From NCBI RefSeq assembly GCF_007655005.1, contig NZ_SZVW01000019.1:62001-126000 (forward strand): a stretch of DNA of 64,000 nt, given 5' to 3'. A model generated the notes under the pieces. The model had not been told where the DNA came from and searched no databases. It saw only the letters and a program-made list of their open reading frames with translations. The translations under genes were made by a program, and so were the position numbers. Positions 16,018 through 24,472 of the stretch are shown in pieces (within the stretch, counting starts at the first letter, position 1; each line of letters opens with the position of its first letter). This stretch comes from Streptomyces tibetensis (GTDB lineage: Bacteria > Actinomycetota > Actinomycetes > Streptomycetales > Streptomycetaceae).

Positions 16018-16411
16018 GGGGTCGCATCCTGCCCCGAGCGGTCACTCGTGACGACGACTTCATTCCGCATTCGCCCGGGCTGGGGAGGCCGATCGGTCAC
16101 CTGTGCCACCGTCGAACGACCGGAGGAGCCCGCCGAAAACCGAGACCGGCGTCCCCTTCCGCGGCGCACGGGAGGGATACGCCGGGCCCGGGCGCGTCTG
16201 CTCCGCCACCCGCTACGGTTCCCCGGGCGCGTCTGCTTCGCCACCCGCTACGGTTCCCCGGGCGCGTCTGCTCCGCCACCCGCTACGGTTCCCCGGCGCC
16301 CGGCGCCCGGCGCCCGGCGCCCGCACCCTGGTGAACGGCCCTTCCGGCGGGCGCCCGTGAGGGACCGACCTGAGCCGCCCGGCGCGACGGCGCGGTCGTA
16401 GAGTCGGGGCC
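16018..16411. other. Intergenic region with direct repeats
   Basis: This 394-bp divergent gap contains no credible gene. It holds three 35-bp direct repeats (16190-16294), a four-unit CGGCGCC heptamer (16294-16321) and the promoter-like TAGAGT box of the downstream gene at 16399-16404. Short ORFs called across it follow the repeats and lack gene-like starts. Confidence 0.7.
16190..16321. repeat. Three 35-bp direct repeats followed by four CGGCGCC heptamers
   Basis: Units starting GGGCGCGTCTGC and ending CGCTACGGTTCCCC begin at 16190, 16225 and 16260, a strict 35-bp period; the middle copy differs by one base (TTCGCC for TCCGCC). They run directly into four head-to-tail CGGCGCC units (16294-16321). 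All lie in the divergent promoter region before the F420 reductase gene. Confidence 0.9.
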
Positions 16412-17131
16412 ATGACCTCTACCGACAGTGCTGCCACCGACAACGCCCAGAAGGCGCCCGCCAAGGACCCCTGGGACCTGCCCGACGTCTCCGGACTCGT
16501 GGTCGGGGTGCTCGGCGGGACCGGACCGCAGGGCAAGGGCCTGGCCTACCGGCTCGCCAAGGCCGGCCAGAAGGTGATCATCGGCTCACGGGCGGCCGAC
16601 CGTGCCCAGGCCGCCGCCGACGAACTCGGCCACGGGGTCGAGGGCGCCGACAACGCCGAGACCGCGCGCCGCAGCGACGTCGTGATCGTCGCCGTGCCGT
16701 GGGACGGCCACGGCAAGACCCTCGAATCCCTGCGCGAGGAGCTGACGGGCAAGCTCGTCGTCGACTGCGTCAACCCGCTCGGCTTCGACAAGAAGGGCGC
16801 CTACGCCCTCAAGCCGGAGGAGGGCAGCGCCGCCGAGCAGGCCGCCGCACTGCTGCCGGACTCCCGGGTCACGGCTGCCTTCCACCACCTCTCGGCCGTG
16901 CTGCTCCAGGACCCGGAGATCGACGAGATCGACACCGATGTGATGGTGCTCGGCGAGGTGCGGGCGGACGTGGAGATCGTCCAGGCCCTCGCCGGCCGCA
17001 TCGCCGGGATGCGCGGTGTCTTCGCCGGGCGACTGCGCAACGCCCACCAGGTGGAGTCGCTGGTGGCCAACCTGATCTCCGTCAACCGCCGCTACAAGGC
17101 GCACGCGGGGCTCCGCGTCACCGACGTGTGA
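16412..17131 (+). CDS. npdG: F420-dependent NADP oxidoreductase (NPDR)
   Basis: A 239-aa cytoplasmic enzyme that moves hydride between coenzyme F420 and NADP. The N-terminal Rossmann motif is VVGVLGGTGPQGKGLAYRLA (about residues 29-48), followed by the NADP phosphate site IIGSRAADRA and the VAVPWDGH segment. The later FHHLSAVLLQDPE and RLRNAHQVESLVANLISVN are family signatures. ATG 16412 has no Shine-Dalgarno, but TAGAGT sits seven bases before it, suggesting a leaderless message. The next small gene starts 72 bp downstream and may be read through. F420 chemistry is common in Streptomyces. Confidence 0.93.
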   Translation: MTSTDSAATDNAQKAPAKDPWDLPDVSGLVVGVLGGTGPQGKGLAYRLAKAGQKVIIGSRAADRAQAAADELGHGVEGADNAETARRSDVVIVAVPWDGHGKTLESLREELTGKLVVDCVNPLGFDKKGAYALKPEEGSAAEQAAALLPDSRVTAAFHHLSAVLLQDPEIDEIDTDVMVLGEVRADVEIVQALAGRIAGMRGVFAGRLRNAHQVESLVANLISVNRRYKAHAGLRVTDV

Positions 17132-17203
17132 GCCGGTGAGGAGCATGGGGGACACTGGACGGCACCAGCAGTGCCGCAGTGTCCCCCGACAGGAGTCCAC
17201 CCC

Positions 17204-17383
17204 ATGCCCCGCCTCGCCCTCTACGCCCTGATCGTCTGCGTCCTGTCCGTGGCCGCGGCCGTGGTCTCCTTCGTGGAGGGCAGCTGGCTGGGGATCGTGT
17301 GGGTGCTGCTCGCCGGACTGTCGTCGAACATGGCCTGGTACTACCTGAAGCGCGCCAGGGCACAGAAGTCGGTCACGCACTGA
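17204..17383 (+). CDS. Small membrane protein, about 59 aa
   Basis: ATG 17204 follows an AGGAG site eight bases upstream. The product is almost entirely two hydrophobic helices (LYALIVCVLSVAAAVVSF and LGIVWVLLAGLSSNMAWYYL) ending in a basic tail, so it should sit in the membrane. I do not recognise a family. It lies between the F420 reductase gene and the convergent site-2 protease gene, ending 9 bp from the latter's stop. Confidence 0.7.
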   Translation: MPRLALYALIVCVLSVAAAVVSFVEGSWLGIVWVLLAGLSSNMAWYYLKRARAQKSVTH

Positions 17384-17392
17384 CCGCTTCCG

Positions 17393-18193
17393 TCACGGCG
17401 CCGCCTGGCAGAACTCGTTCGAGCCCTGCCAGAAGCGGTACAGCTCCTGACCGCAGTACGTCTCGAAGTCACTGATCCCCAGGGACTTCAGGATCGTGTC
17501 GATCACGTCGAAGAAGACGCCGTTCACCGCCGGCAGCCACAGCAGCGCGAACACGAACAGCAGGCCGAACGGCGCGAACGGCTCCACCTGGCGGCGGATG
17601 TTGTACGACAGCCAGGGCTCGATCACGCCGTAGCCGTCCAGCCCGGGCACCGGCAGGAAGTTCAGCAGCGCGGCCGACACCTGGAGCAGCGCGAGGAAGG
17701 CCAGCGCGAACCGGAAGTCGCTCGGCACGCCGTCCAGCGAGTCCAGCCAGAACGGGGCGGTGCAGACGACGGCGAACAGCACGTTCGTCAGCGGACCCGC
17801 CGCCGAGATCAGGCTGTGCTTCCAGCGCCCCTGGATCCGGTTCCGCTCGATGAACACGGCGCCGCCGGGCAGACCGATGCCGCCCATGATCACGAAGATC
17901 ACCGGCAGGACGATGCTGAGGAGCGCGTGCGTGTACTTCAGCGGGTTGAGGGTCAGATAGCCCTTCGCGCCGATGGAGATGTCGCCGCTGTGCAGGGCGG
18001 TGCGCGCGTGCGCGTACTCGTGCAGGCACAGGGAGACGATCCACGCCGCCGTCACGAACAGGAACACGGCGACGCCGGGCTGCTCGGCGAAGCCGGTCCA
18101 GGTCGCCCATCCCGTGACCGCCGTCACGGCGAGGATCCCCACGAACACGGGGCTGATCCGCCGCTCGCTGTGGCGGGTGGTGGCGGTGGTCAT
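17393..18193 (-). CDS. M50 site-2-type membrane metalloprotease
   Basis: The 266-aa protein has about six transmembrane helices. The zinc motif HEYAHA (HExxH, residues 58-63) is in an early helix, and the second motif NFLPVPGLDGYG (N-x-x-P-x-P-x-x-D-G) supplies the third ligand aspartate. Such enzymes cleave membrane-embedded substrates such as anti-sigma factors, or act more generally. No PDZ domain is present, so it is the minimal type. ATG 18193 has GGGAG close upstream and is preferred to a start eight codons earlier. It is divergent from the DUF6578 gene. Confidence 0.9.
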   Translation of the reverse strand: MTTATTRHSERRISPVFVGILAVTAVTGWATWTGFAEQPGVAVFLFVTAAWIVSLCLHEYAHARTALHSGDISIGAKGYLTLNPLKYTHALLSIVLPVIFVIMGGIGLPGGAVFIERNRIQGRWKHSLISAAGPLTNVLFAVVCTAPFWLDSLDGVPSDFRFALAFLALLQVSAALLNFLPVPGLDGYGVIEPWLSYNIRRQVEPFAPFGLLFVFALLWLPAVNGVFFDVIDTILKSLGISDFETYCGQELYRFWQGSNEFCQAAP

Positions 18194-18297
18194 GGGGCTC
18201 CCTGCATTCGTCGACACGGGGTGGGACGGCCCGACGGTACCGGGCTCAGGTGAAAAACGTCTCGCGCGGGGCGGTCGGTTCCGGGGAGGCTGGGGGA

Positions 18298-19029
18298 ATG
18301 GGGCTGTGGCACGTGTACTACGCGGACTGGCAGGTGGAGTGCTGCGGCACGCCGTTCTCGGTGGGGGACGAGGTGAGCTGGCCGCTGCTGCTGGTGGACC
18401 CGGGCACCGTGCTGGGCGGCGGCTGGCACGACCAGCTCACCGAGGTGGCCGGGCCGGTGGAGGACGTGGGCGGGGTGCGGATGGTGCGGGAGGAGTCGGG
18501 CCTGCCGGTGGCCCTCGGGGCGGATCCCGACGCCGAGGAGGACCTGCGCCCGGAACCTGGAGGCCGGACCCGGTCGGCCGGGCTGCTGTCCGTCGAGCGG
18601 CACGGCGCGAAGTGGCCCGAGGCCGGCGGGCTGGTGCGGGCCGTGCAGGTGCTGACCCAGACCTGGACCGAAACCGTGCCCGGATCGCGCTCCTACGAGC
18701 CGGTGGCGGGGGAGCGCGGGCTGCGGCCGGTGGACCGGTGCCCGAAGTGGTTCAAGGAGACCGAGGCGGAGCGGGCCGCCGACGGGCGGGGACGCCGCTC
18801 GCGCGAATCGGGGCTGATGGTGACCCTGGACGTGCCGGACACCGACTCCCGGCTCTCCCGCGCCGTCCGCGAGGCCCAAGGCCTCCCCCAGGACGCGCAA
18901 CCGGGCGCGGAGACCCGCGACATCCCGGCGGCGGACCTGACGGCCCTGCTGGAGAGCCTGAGCACGGTCGCACCCCCGCCGCGGCGAAAGGGGAGCGGAC
19001 CGGCCGACCGTGCCCGCCGCCGCCACTGA
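18298..19029 (+). CDS. DUF6578 domain protein
   Basis: A 243-aa soluble protein opening MGLWHVYYADWQVECCGTPFSVGD, the DUF6578 signature. It is rich in charged residues, with a low-complexity basic C-terminus. Two adjacent cysteines at residues about 15-16 are conserved as I recall the family. Function unknown. ATG 18298 follows a GGGGGA site; an earlier in-frame start at 18250 lacks support. It is followed after about 110 bp by the SARP regulator gene. Confidence 0.7.
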   Translation: MGLWHVYYADWQVECCGTPFSVGDEVSWPLLLVDPGTVLGGGWHDQLTEVAGPVEDVGGVRMVREESGLPVALGADPDAEEDLRPEPGGRTRSAGLLSVERHGAKWPEAGGLVRAVQVLTQTWTETVPGSRSYEPVAGERGLRPVDRCPKWFKETEAERAADGRGRRSRESGLMVTLDVPDTDSRLSRAVREAQGLPQDAQPGAETRDIPAADLTALLESLSTVAPPPRRKGSGPADRARRRH

Positions 19030-19141
19030 CCCCCAGGCCCCCACGCGAGCCCGAACGTCCCGGCCCCGCACCGGCCCCCAACGCCCCGCCGCGCCGTCGG
19101 TCGCCGTGACCCGGCCCCTTTCCACCGGAGACAATGAGCCC

Positions 19142-22100
19142 GTGCATTACCGCATCCTCGGCACCACGCAGGCGCTCCGCGACGACGGGACGGTTCTTCC
19201 GGTCGGCGGGGCGCGGTTGCGTGCGCTGCTGACCGTGCTCGCGCTGCGGGCCGGCCGGACCGTGCCCGCCGGGCTGCTCGTCGACGAGGTGTGGGGCGGG
19301 CAGCCGCCCGCCGACGCGCCGGGGGCGCTGCAGGCGCTGGTCGGACGGCTGCGCAGGATTCTCGGCGCGGACGCGATCGCCTCCGCCGAGGGCGGGTACC
19401 GGCTCACCGCCCCGCCCGACGACGTCGACCTGCACCGGTTCGAGCGGCTGACCGGCGAGGGGCTGCGGGCGCTGTCCGACGGCGATCCCGCCAAGGCCGC
19501 CGTGGTCCTCGACGACGCCCTCGCCCTGTGGCACGGCCCGGCCCTCGCCGACCTGCCCGACCGCACCGCCGAGGCGGCCCGCCGGGACACCCGCCGGCTC
19601 GACGCGCTGCGCGCCCGCCACACCGCCGCCCTCGCCCTCGGCGAGGCCGAGCAGTCCCTGCCGGAACTGACCGCCCTGTGCGACGGCCACCCCCTGGACG
19701 AGCCGCTCCAGGCCCTGCGGCTGCGCGCCCTGCGGGAAGCCGGCCGGGCGGCGGAGGCGCTGGGCGCCTACGAGGACGTGCGGCGCCTCCTCGCCGACCG
19801 TCTCGGCGCCGACCCGGGGCCGGAACTGCGTTCCCTGCACGCGGAGTTGCTTCGCCTCGGCGACGCCCCCGCACCTTGGCCGGCAGCCGGGAGGCCGGGC
19901 AGGGCCGCCGGGAATCTCCGGGCCCGCCTCACCTCCTTCATCGGCCGGGAAACCGACATCGAGACCATCCGCGGGGATCTCGCGGCGGCCCGGCTGGTCA
20001 CCCTGCTCGGGCCCGGCGGCGCCGGGAAGACCCGACTGTCGCAGGAGGCCGCCGAGTCCGTGCGCGAGGCCATGCCCGGCGGCGTGTGGCTGGCCGAACT
20101 CGCCCCGGTCGACGACCCCGACGCCGTCCCCGAGGCCGTGCTCACCGCCCTCGGCGCCCGCGAGACCGTGCTGTACGGGGCCGGCGCCGAGGGCATCCGC
20201 GCCGCCGTCGCCGACCGGCTCGACGACCCGGTCGAGCGGCTCGCCGAGCACTGCTCCAGGCCCCGCATGCTGCTCATCCTCGACAACTGCGAGCACGTCG
20301 CCGACGCCGCCGCCCGCCTCACCGCGGAGCTGCTGGCACGCTGCCCCGACCTCACCGTCCTGGCCACCAGCCGTGAACCGCTCGGGGTGCCGGGGGAGTT
20401 GCTGCGCCCGGTGGAGCCGCTGCCCGAGCCGGTCGCACTGCGGCTGCTCGCCGACCGGGGCGCCGCGGCCCGGCCCGGCTTCCGCACCGAGGACGACCCC
20501 GGGGCGTGCGCCGAGATCTGCCGGCGCCTCGACGGCCTGCCGCTGGCCATCGAACTCGCCGCCGCCCGCCTGCGGATGCTCACCCCCCGCCAGATCGCCG
20601 ACCGGCTCGACGACCGCTTCCGTCTCCTCACCTCCGGCAGCCGCACCGTCCTGCCCCGCCAGCAGACCCTCAGAGCCGTCGTCGACTGGTCCTGGGACCT
20701 GCTCGACGAGGGCGAACGGGACGTTCTGCGGCGGCTGTCGGTGTTCGCCGGCGGCTGCGACCTGCCCGCCGCCGAGGCCGTGTGCGGACCGGCCGCCCTG
20801 GAGGCGCTCGCCTCCCTCGTCGACCGGTCCCTTGTCGTGGCCGCCCCGCCCGGCGAGTCCGCCGACGGGGAGATGCGCTACCGGCTCCTGGAGACCGTCG
20901 CCGAGTACGCCGCCGAACGGCTGGACGAGTCGGGGCAGCGCGCCGACGCCGAGCGCGCCCACCTGACGTACTACCGCGAACTCGCCCGCACCAACGACCC
21001 GTTGCTGCGCGGCCCCGGCCAGCTCGCCGCCATCCAGCGGCTGGAGCGCGAGTACGAGAACCTGCGCATCGCCCTGCGCCACGCCGTGGTCCTGCGCGAC
21101 GAGCAGGAGGCGCTGTGCCTGGCGCTGTCCCTCGTCTGGTACTGGCAGATGCGCGACCTGCGCATCGAGGCCCGCAACTGGTGCCGCGAGGTCATGGCGC
21201 TCGGCCCCGACCCCTTCACCGAGCCCGTACGTCCCGCCGGCGCGGTGTGGGAGCGCTGCACCGACGCCCCGCCCCCGATGACCGGCGAGGTCCTGTGGGA
21301 GGCCCGGCGCGGCATCCACCTCGCCCATCTGGCCTGCATGGACACCGAGCTGGATGCCTGGCAGAACCCGGAGTCCCGGCGGAAGCTGCGGGCCATCGCC
21401 GGGACCTACGAGCCCGGCCTTCCGCAGAACTGCCGCATGCCCGGCCTGCTCTGGTTCTTCGCCGTGATGCTGACCGGCGACATGGACCGGCTGCGCGTCA
21501 TCATCGAGGCGTCCATCCGCACCTGCCGACAGGCCCCGGGCTTCGACTGGGAGCTCGCCTCCGGCCTGCAGATGCGGGCCAACTTCCTCGCCAACCGCAC
21601 CGACTGGGCCGGCGACGCCGCCCACGACGCCGACGAGGCGCTGGAGGTCTACCGGCGCCTCGGCGACGCCTGGGGCACCGCCGAGGCCCTCTCCGCCCGC
21701 GCCGAGGCCCACGAACGCAAGGGCCACTACGCCCTGGCCGCCGCCGACTACGAGGCGGCCATCGCCCACGCCGAACACCTCGGCGCCCGCGCCCAGGCGG
21801 CGGTGCTCAGCGCCCGGCTGGGCAGCGCCCTGCTGGAGGCGGGTGACGGCGAACGCGGTGAGCGGCTGCTGCGCGAGGTGATCGCCCGGGGCGAGGACAC
21901 GCACAGCGAGGCCATGCCTGCCGCCCGGCTGTTCCTCGCCGGCTGGCTCGGTACCACGGGCCGCACCGCGGAGGCACGCGAGCAGCTGAAGCGGCTGCGC
22001 CGGGATTTCCGGATCGCCCACTTCATCGTCTTCGACGCGTTCATCCTCGGCGCGGAGGCCTGGCTGGACGCCGCGGAGAGCCGGTACGAGGAGTGCCTGC

Positions 22101-22420
22101 ACCTGATCCGCAAGGCGCTGGGCCGGGCCGCCGATCCGCTGTCCACGGCCATCGCGCCCTACATGCGCTCGGGGTATCTGCTCATCGGCGCCTGGGCCCT
22201 GGCCGGCCTCGAGGGAGTCGGGCGCGCCGAGGACGCGGCCCGCTGTCTGGGCGCCTTCGACGCTCTGCTGCCGCCCGGTCACATCGCCCATCGGCAGGAG
22301 CGCGACGCCCGTCGGCGGGCGGAGCGGCAGGCCCGGGCGCTGCTCGGCGACGAGGTGTACGAGGCCGCGTACGCGGCGGGCGGTGGCCTCTCCCTCGAAG
22401 AGGCCACCGCCCTGCTGTGA
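19142..22420 (+). CDS. SARP/AfsR-type regulator: BTAD, NB-ARC ATPase and TPR domains
   Basis: A 1092-aa regulator. Residues 1-90 are a Trans_reg_C winged helix (YRILGTTQALRDDG, LRALLTVLALRAG, LVDEVWG, VGRLRRILG); 95-240 are the bacterial transcriptional activation domain; the NTPase follows with Walker A GPGGAGKTR (290-298), Walker B MLLILDNCEHV, a GLPLAIELAAARLRML helix and an ATSREPLGV motif; the last 500 residues are helical repeats. This AfsR-like layout binds direct repeats near promoters and recruits RNA polymerase. The GTG at 19142 has GGAG 11 bases away. It faces a DrrAB-type exporter whose promoter carries 11-bp direct repeats (24291-24334), so control of that exporter is plausible but unproven. 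Confidence 0.93.
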   Translation: MHYRILGTTQALRDDGTVLPVGGARLRALLTVLALRAGRTVPAGLLVDEVWGGQPPADAPGALQALVGRLRRILGADAIASAEGGYRLTAPPDDVDLHRFERLTGEGLRALSDGDPAKAAVVLDDALALWHGPALADLPDRTAEAARRDTRRLDALRARHTAALALGEAEQSLPELTALCDGHPLDEPLQALRLRALREAGRAAEALGAYEDVRRLLADRLGADPGPELRSLHAELLRLGDAPAPWPAAGRPGRAAGNLRARLTSFIGRETDIETIRGDLAAARLVTLLGPGGAGKTRLSQEAAESVREAMPGGVWLAELAPVDDPDAVPEAVLTALGARETVLYGAGAEGIRAAVADRLDDPVERLAEHCSRPRMLLILDNCEHVADAAARLTAELLARCPDLTVLATSREPLGVPGELLRPVEPLPEPVALRLLADRGAAARPGFRTEDDPGACAEICRRLDGLPLAIELAAARLRMLTPRQIADRLDDRFRLLTSGSRTVLPRQQTLRAVVDWSWDLLDEGERDVLRRLSVFAGGCDLPAAEAVCGPAALEALASLVDRSLVVAAPPGESADGEMRYRLLETVAEYAAERLDESGQRADAERAHLTYYRELARTNDPLLRGPGQLAAIQRLEREYENLRIALRHAVVLRDEQEALCLALSLVWYWQMRDLRIEARNWCREVMALGPDPFTEPVRPAGAVWERCTDAPPPMTGEVLWEARRGIHLAHLACMDTELDAWQNPESRRKLRAIAGTYEPGLPQNCRMPGLLWFFAVMLTGDMDRLRVIIEASIRTCRQAPGFDWELASGLQMRANFLANRTDWAGDAAHDADEALEVYRRLGDAWGTAEALSARAEAHERKGHYALAAADYEAAIAHAEHLGARAQAAVLSARLGSALLEAGDGERGERLLREVIARGEDTHSEAMPAARLFLAGWLGTTGRTAEAREQLKRLRRDFRIAHFIVFDAFILGAEAWLDAAESRYEECLHLIRKALGRAADPLSTAIAPYMRSGYLLIGAWALAGLEGVGRAEDAARCLGAFDALLPPGHIAHRQERDARRRAERQARALLGDEVYEAAYAAGGGLSLEEATALL

Positions 22421-22440
22421 CGCGGCTTCGAGCCGTCCGG

Positions 22441-23256
22441 TCAGCTCTTGGTGCGGAACTTGTGGATCGCGACGGGCGCCATCACCGCGGTGATCGCCAC
22501 CGACCAGCCGAGCGTCACCCACAGGTCGTGGGCGACGGGCCCGCCCACCATCAGACCGCGCGCGGCGTCCGCGAGCGTGGACAGCGGGTTGTAGTCGGTG
22601 AAGGCCTGCAGCCAGCCCGGCATCGATGTCGTCGGCGCGAAGATCGACGAGCCGAACTGCAGCGGGAACAGCACCAGGAAGCCCATCGCCTGCACGGACT
22701 GCGCGTTCTTCAGGATCACGCCCAGGGTGAGGAACACCCACATGATCGACGAGGCGAACGCGGTGGACAGGGCCACGGCCGCGAACAGCCCGGGCCAATT
22801 GGTGATGTCGAACCCGACCGCCACGGAGACGATCATCAGCACGGCGGTCGCGAACAGCATCCGCAGCAGCTCCACCGAGATCTTCGCGAACAGGACCGAG
22901 CCGCGCCCGATGGGCAGGGACCGGAACCGGTCCATGACACCGGAGTTGAAGTCCTGGCTGAAGCCGGTGCCGACGCCCTGGGACAGCGTCATGCTCATCA
23001 TCGCGATCATGCCCGGGATCACGTACTGCACGTATCGGTCCTGCCCGCCGCCCAGCGCCTGCCCGATCGAGCCGCCGAACACGAACACGAACAGCAGGGT
23101 GAAGATGACCGGCATCAGCAGCGCGTCGGCCATCGACTCCGGGTCCTTGCGGATCCACAGCAGGTTGCGGCGGATCAGGGCCCCGGTGTGGCGCAGATGG
23201 CCGCGCAGCGGGATACGGGCGTCCGCGGCGGCGTCGTTGACGGTGACGGCGCTCAT
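22441..23256 (-). CDS. ABC-2 type exporter permease, DrrB-like
   Basis: The 271-aa protein has six hydrophobic segments and the ABC-2 membrane signature (FSQDFNSGVMDRFRSLPIGRGSVLFAKIS), close to daunorubicin-resistance DrrB permeases. It pairs with the ATPase encoded just upstream: the start ATG overlaps the ATPase stop in ATGA, so translation is coupled. The pair exports a hydrophobic compound, often a drug or a self-made metabolite. The gene ends 20 bp from the convergent SARP regulator. Confidence 0.9.
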   Translation of the reverse strand: MSAVTVNDAAADARIPLRGHLRHTGALIRRNLLWIRKDPESMADALLMPVIFTLLFVFVFGGSIGQALGGGQDRYVQYVIPGMIAMMSMTLSQGVGTGFSQDFNSGVMDRFRSLPIGRGSVLFAKISVELLRMLFATAVLMIVSVAVGFDITNWPGLFAAVALSTAFASSIMWVFLTLGVILKNAQSVQAMGFLVLFPLQFGSSIFAPTTSMPGWLQAFTDYNPLSTLADAARGLMVGGPVAHDLWVTLGWSVAITAVMAPVAIHKFRTKS

Positions 23257-24272
23257 ACGGCGGCCTCCTGAAGGTCTTCGGCGGGCACGGCGTCCTGCGG
23301 GGCACTGGCACGGTGGCCGGTGAGGGACAGGAACACCTCGTCCAGGCTGGGCAGTTCGGTGGTGATGGAGGAGAGCGTGATGCCGCGCGCGGTGACCGCG
23401 CCGACCACGGCCGTCAGCTGCTCGTCGCTGAGGATCGGCACGAGGACGTCGCCCCGGTCGGTGTCGACGGTCGTGGTGGCGAGCCCGGTGATCCCCAGCT
23501 CGTCCAGCGCGCCGGCGAGGGGCCGCAGGTGGGTGGGGTCGGCCGGGCGGATCCGCAGCGCCCGGCCGCCGACCTTCGCCTTCAGCGCCTCGATCCCGCC
23601 CCCCGCGATGACCTGGCCGCGGTCGACGACCGTCAGCTCGGTGGCGAGCTGCTCGGCCTCCTCCATGTACTGGGTGGTGAGCAGTACGGTGACCCCGTCG
23701 CCGACCATGCGCTTCACCTCGTCCCACACCTCGTTGCGGGTGCGCGGGTCGAGCCCGGTGGTCGGCTCGTCGAGGAAGAGCACGGCCGGCCGGCCGATCA
23801 TCGACGCGGCCAGGTCCAGCCGCCGCCGCATCCCCCCGGAGTACGTCGCCGCCGCCCGCTTGGCCGCCTCGGTGAGCGAGAAGCGCTCCAGCAGCCCGTC
23901 GGCACGGGCACGGGCCTCCTTGCGGGGCAGATCGAGCAGCCGCCCGATCATGTACAGGTTCTCCCAGCCCGAGAGCTTCTCGTCCACGGACGCGTACTGG
24001 CCCGTGAGTCCTATCACCCGCCGCAGCTGCCGCGGCTGCCGTACGACGTCGTACCCGGCCACGGTGGCCTGCCCCGAGTCGGGCGCCAGGAGCGTGGACA
24101 GGATCCGCACGAGGGTCGTCTTCCCGGCCCCGTTCGGCCCGAGCACCCCCATCACGGTGCCCTCCCGCACCTCCAGGTCGACTCCGTCCAGAGCCTTGGT
24201 CTCCCCGTAGTGCTTCACCAGCCCCCGCACGGTCACAGCGGCGCCGCTGGTCTGTGTGTCGATTCGCGTCAT
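23253..24272 (-). CDS. ABC exporter ATPase, DrrA-like
   Basis: A 339-aa ATPase with Walker A GPNGAGKTT (45-53), a Q-loop (LTGQYASVD), the signature YSGGMRRR, Walker B VLFLDEPTTGLD and H-loop-region residues replaced by TTQYMEEAE, as usual in DrrA-type proteins. The DUF4162-type C-terminal domain (RALRIRPADP onward) is present. It energises the permease at 22441. No ribosome site precedes ATG 24272. Instead three 11-bp direct repeats (24291-24323) end 18 bases before the ATG, with a weak hexamer TGTCTG eight bases after them; a leaderless, SARP-activated transcript would fit. Starts further upstream read through the repeats and are unlikely. Confidence 0.92.
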   Translation of the reverse strand: MTRIDTQTSGAAVTVRGLVKHYGETKALDGVDLEVREGTVMGVLGPNGAGKTTLVRILSTLLAPDSGQATVAGYDVVRQPRQLRRVIGLTGQYASVDEKLSGWENLYMIGRLLDLPRKEARARADGLLERFSLTEAAKRAAATYSGGMRRRLDLAASMIGRPAVLFLDEPTTGLDPRTRNEVWDEVKRMVGDGVTVLLTTQYMEEAEQLATELTVVDRGQVIAGGGIEALKAKVGGRALRIRPADPTHLRPLAGALDELGITGLATTTVDTDRGDVLVPILSDEQLTAVVGAVTARGITLSSITTELPSLDEVFLSLTGHRASAPQDAVPAEDLQEAAV

Positions 24273-24290
24273 GAGACAGACACTCGCAGG

Positions 24291-24334
24291 CCCCACCGAC
24301 AAACCACCGACAAGCCACCGACAGTCGCCGACGT
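24291..24334 (-). promoter_or_regulatory. 11-bp direct repeats before the ABC exporter, SARP-site-like
   Basis: On the minus strand, copies of TGTCGGTGGNN lie at 24323-24313, 24312-24302 and 24301-24291, a strict 11-bp period, and a degraded fourth copy lies at 24334-24324. SARP proteins bind heptamer direct repeats with 11-bp spacing whose last copy is 8 bp before the -10 box. Here eight bases separate the last repeat from a poor -10 candidate TGTCTG (24282-24277). Confidence 0.6.
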
Positions 24335-24414
24335 ACACCGCAACCATCACGTGAGAAACCACGACGACGACCGGCCACGTCCGCGAGAGCGGCGCCGGTT
24401 CAGGCGCAAAAAGG

Positions 24415-24452
24415 GGACGGCCCGCCGACGGGGGCAGATCGGCGGGCCGTCC
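24415..24452 (-). terminator. Rho-independent terminator of panB
   Basis: Perfect 14-bp arms GGACGGCCCGCCGA and TCGGCGGGCCGTCC enclose a 10-base loop. On the minus strand the stem is followed within two bases by TTTTT, 20-60 bases after the panB stop. Confidence 0.88.
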
Positions 24453-24472
24453 GTGGTGGTGCGGCAGTGGTC

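Noticed and set aside
18752..23311. Long antisense ORF opposite the SARP regulator and its surroundings
   Set aside because: High-GC shadow: the plus-strand SARP-NB-ARC-TPR protein has clear domain motifs, and the antisense product has none.
24277..24282. TGTCTG as a proven -10 box for the ABC exporter
   Set aside because: It matches the -10 consensus poorly. Its spacing to the direct repeats is right, so it is mentioned only as a candidate.
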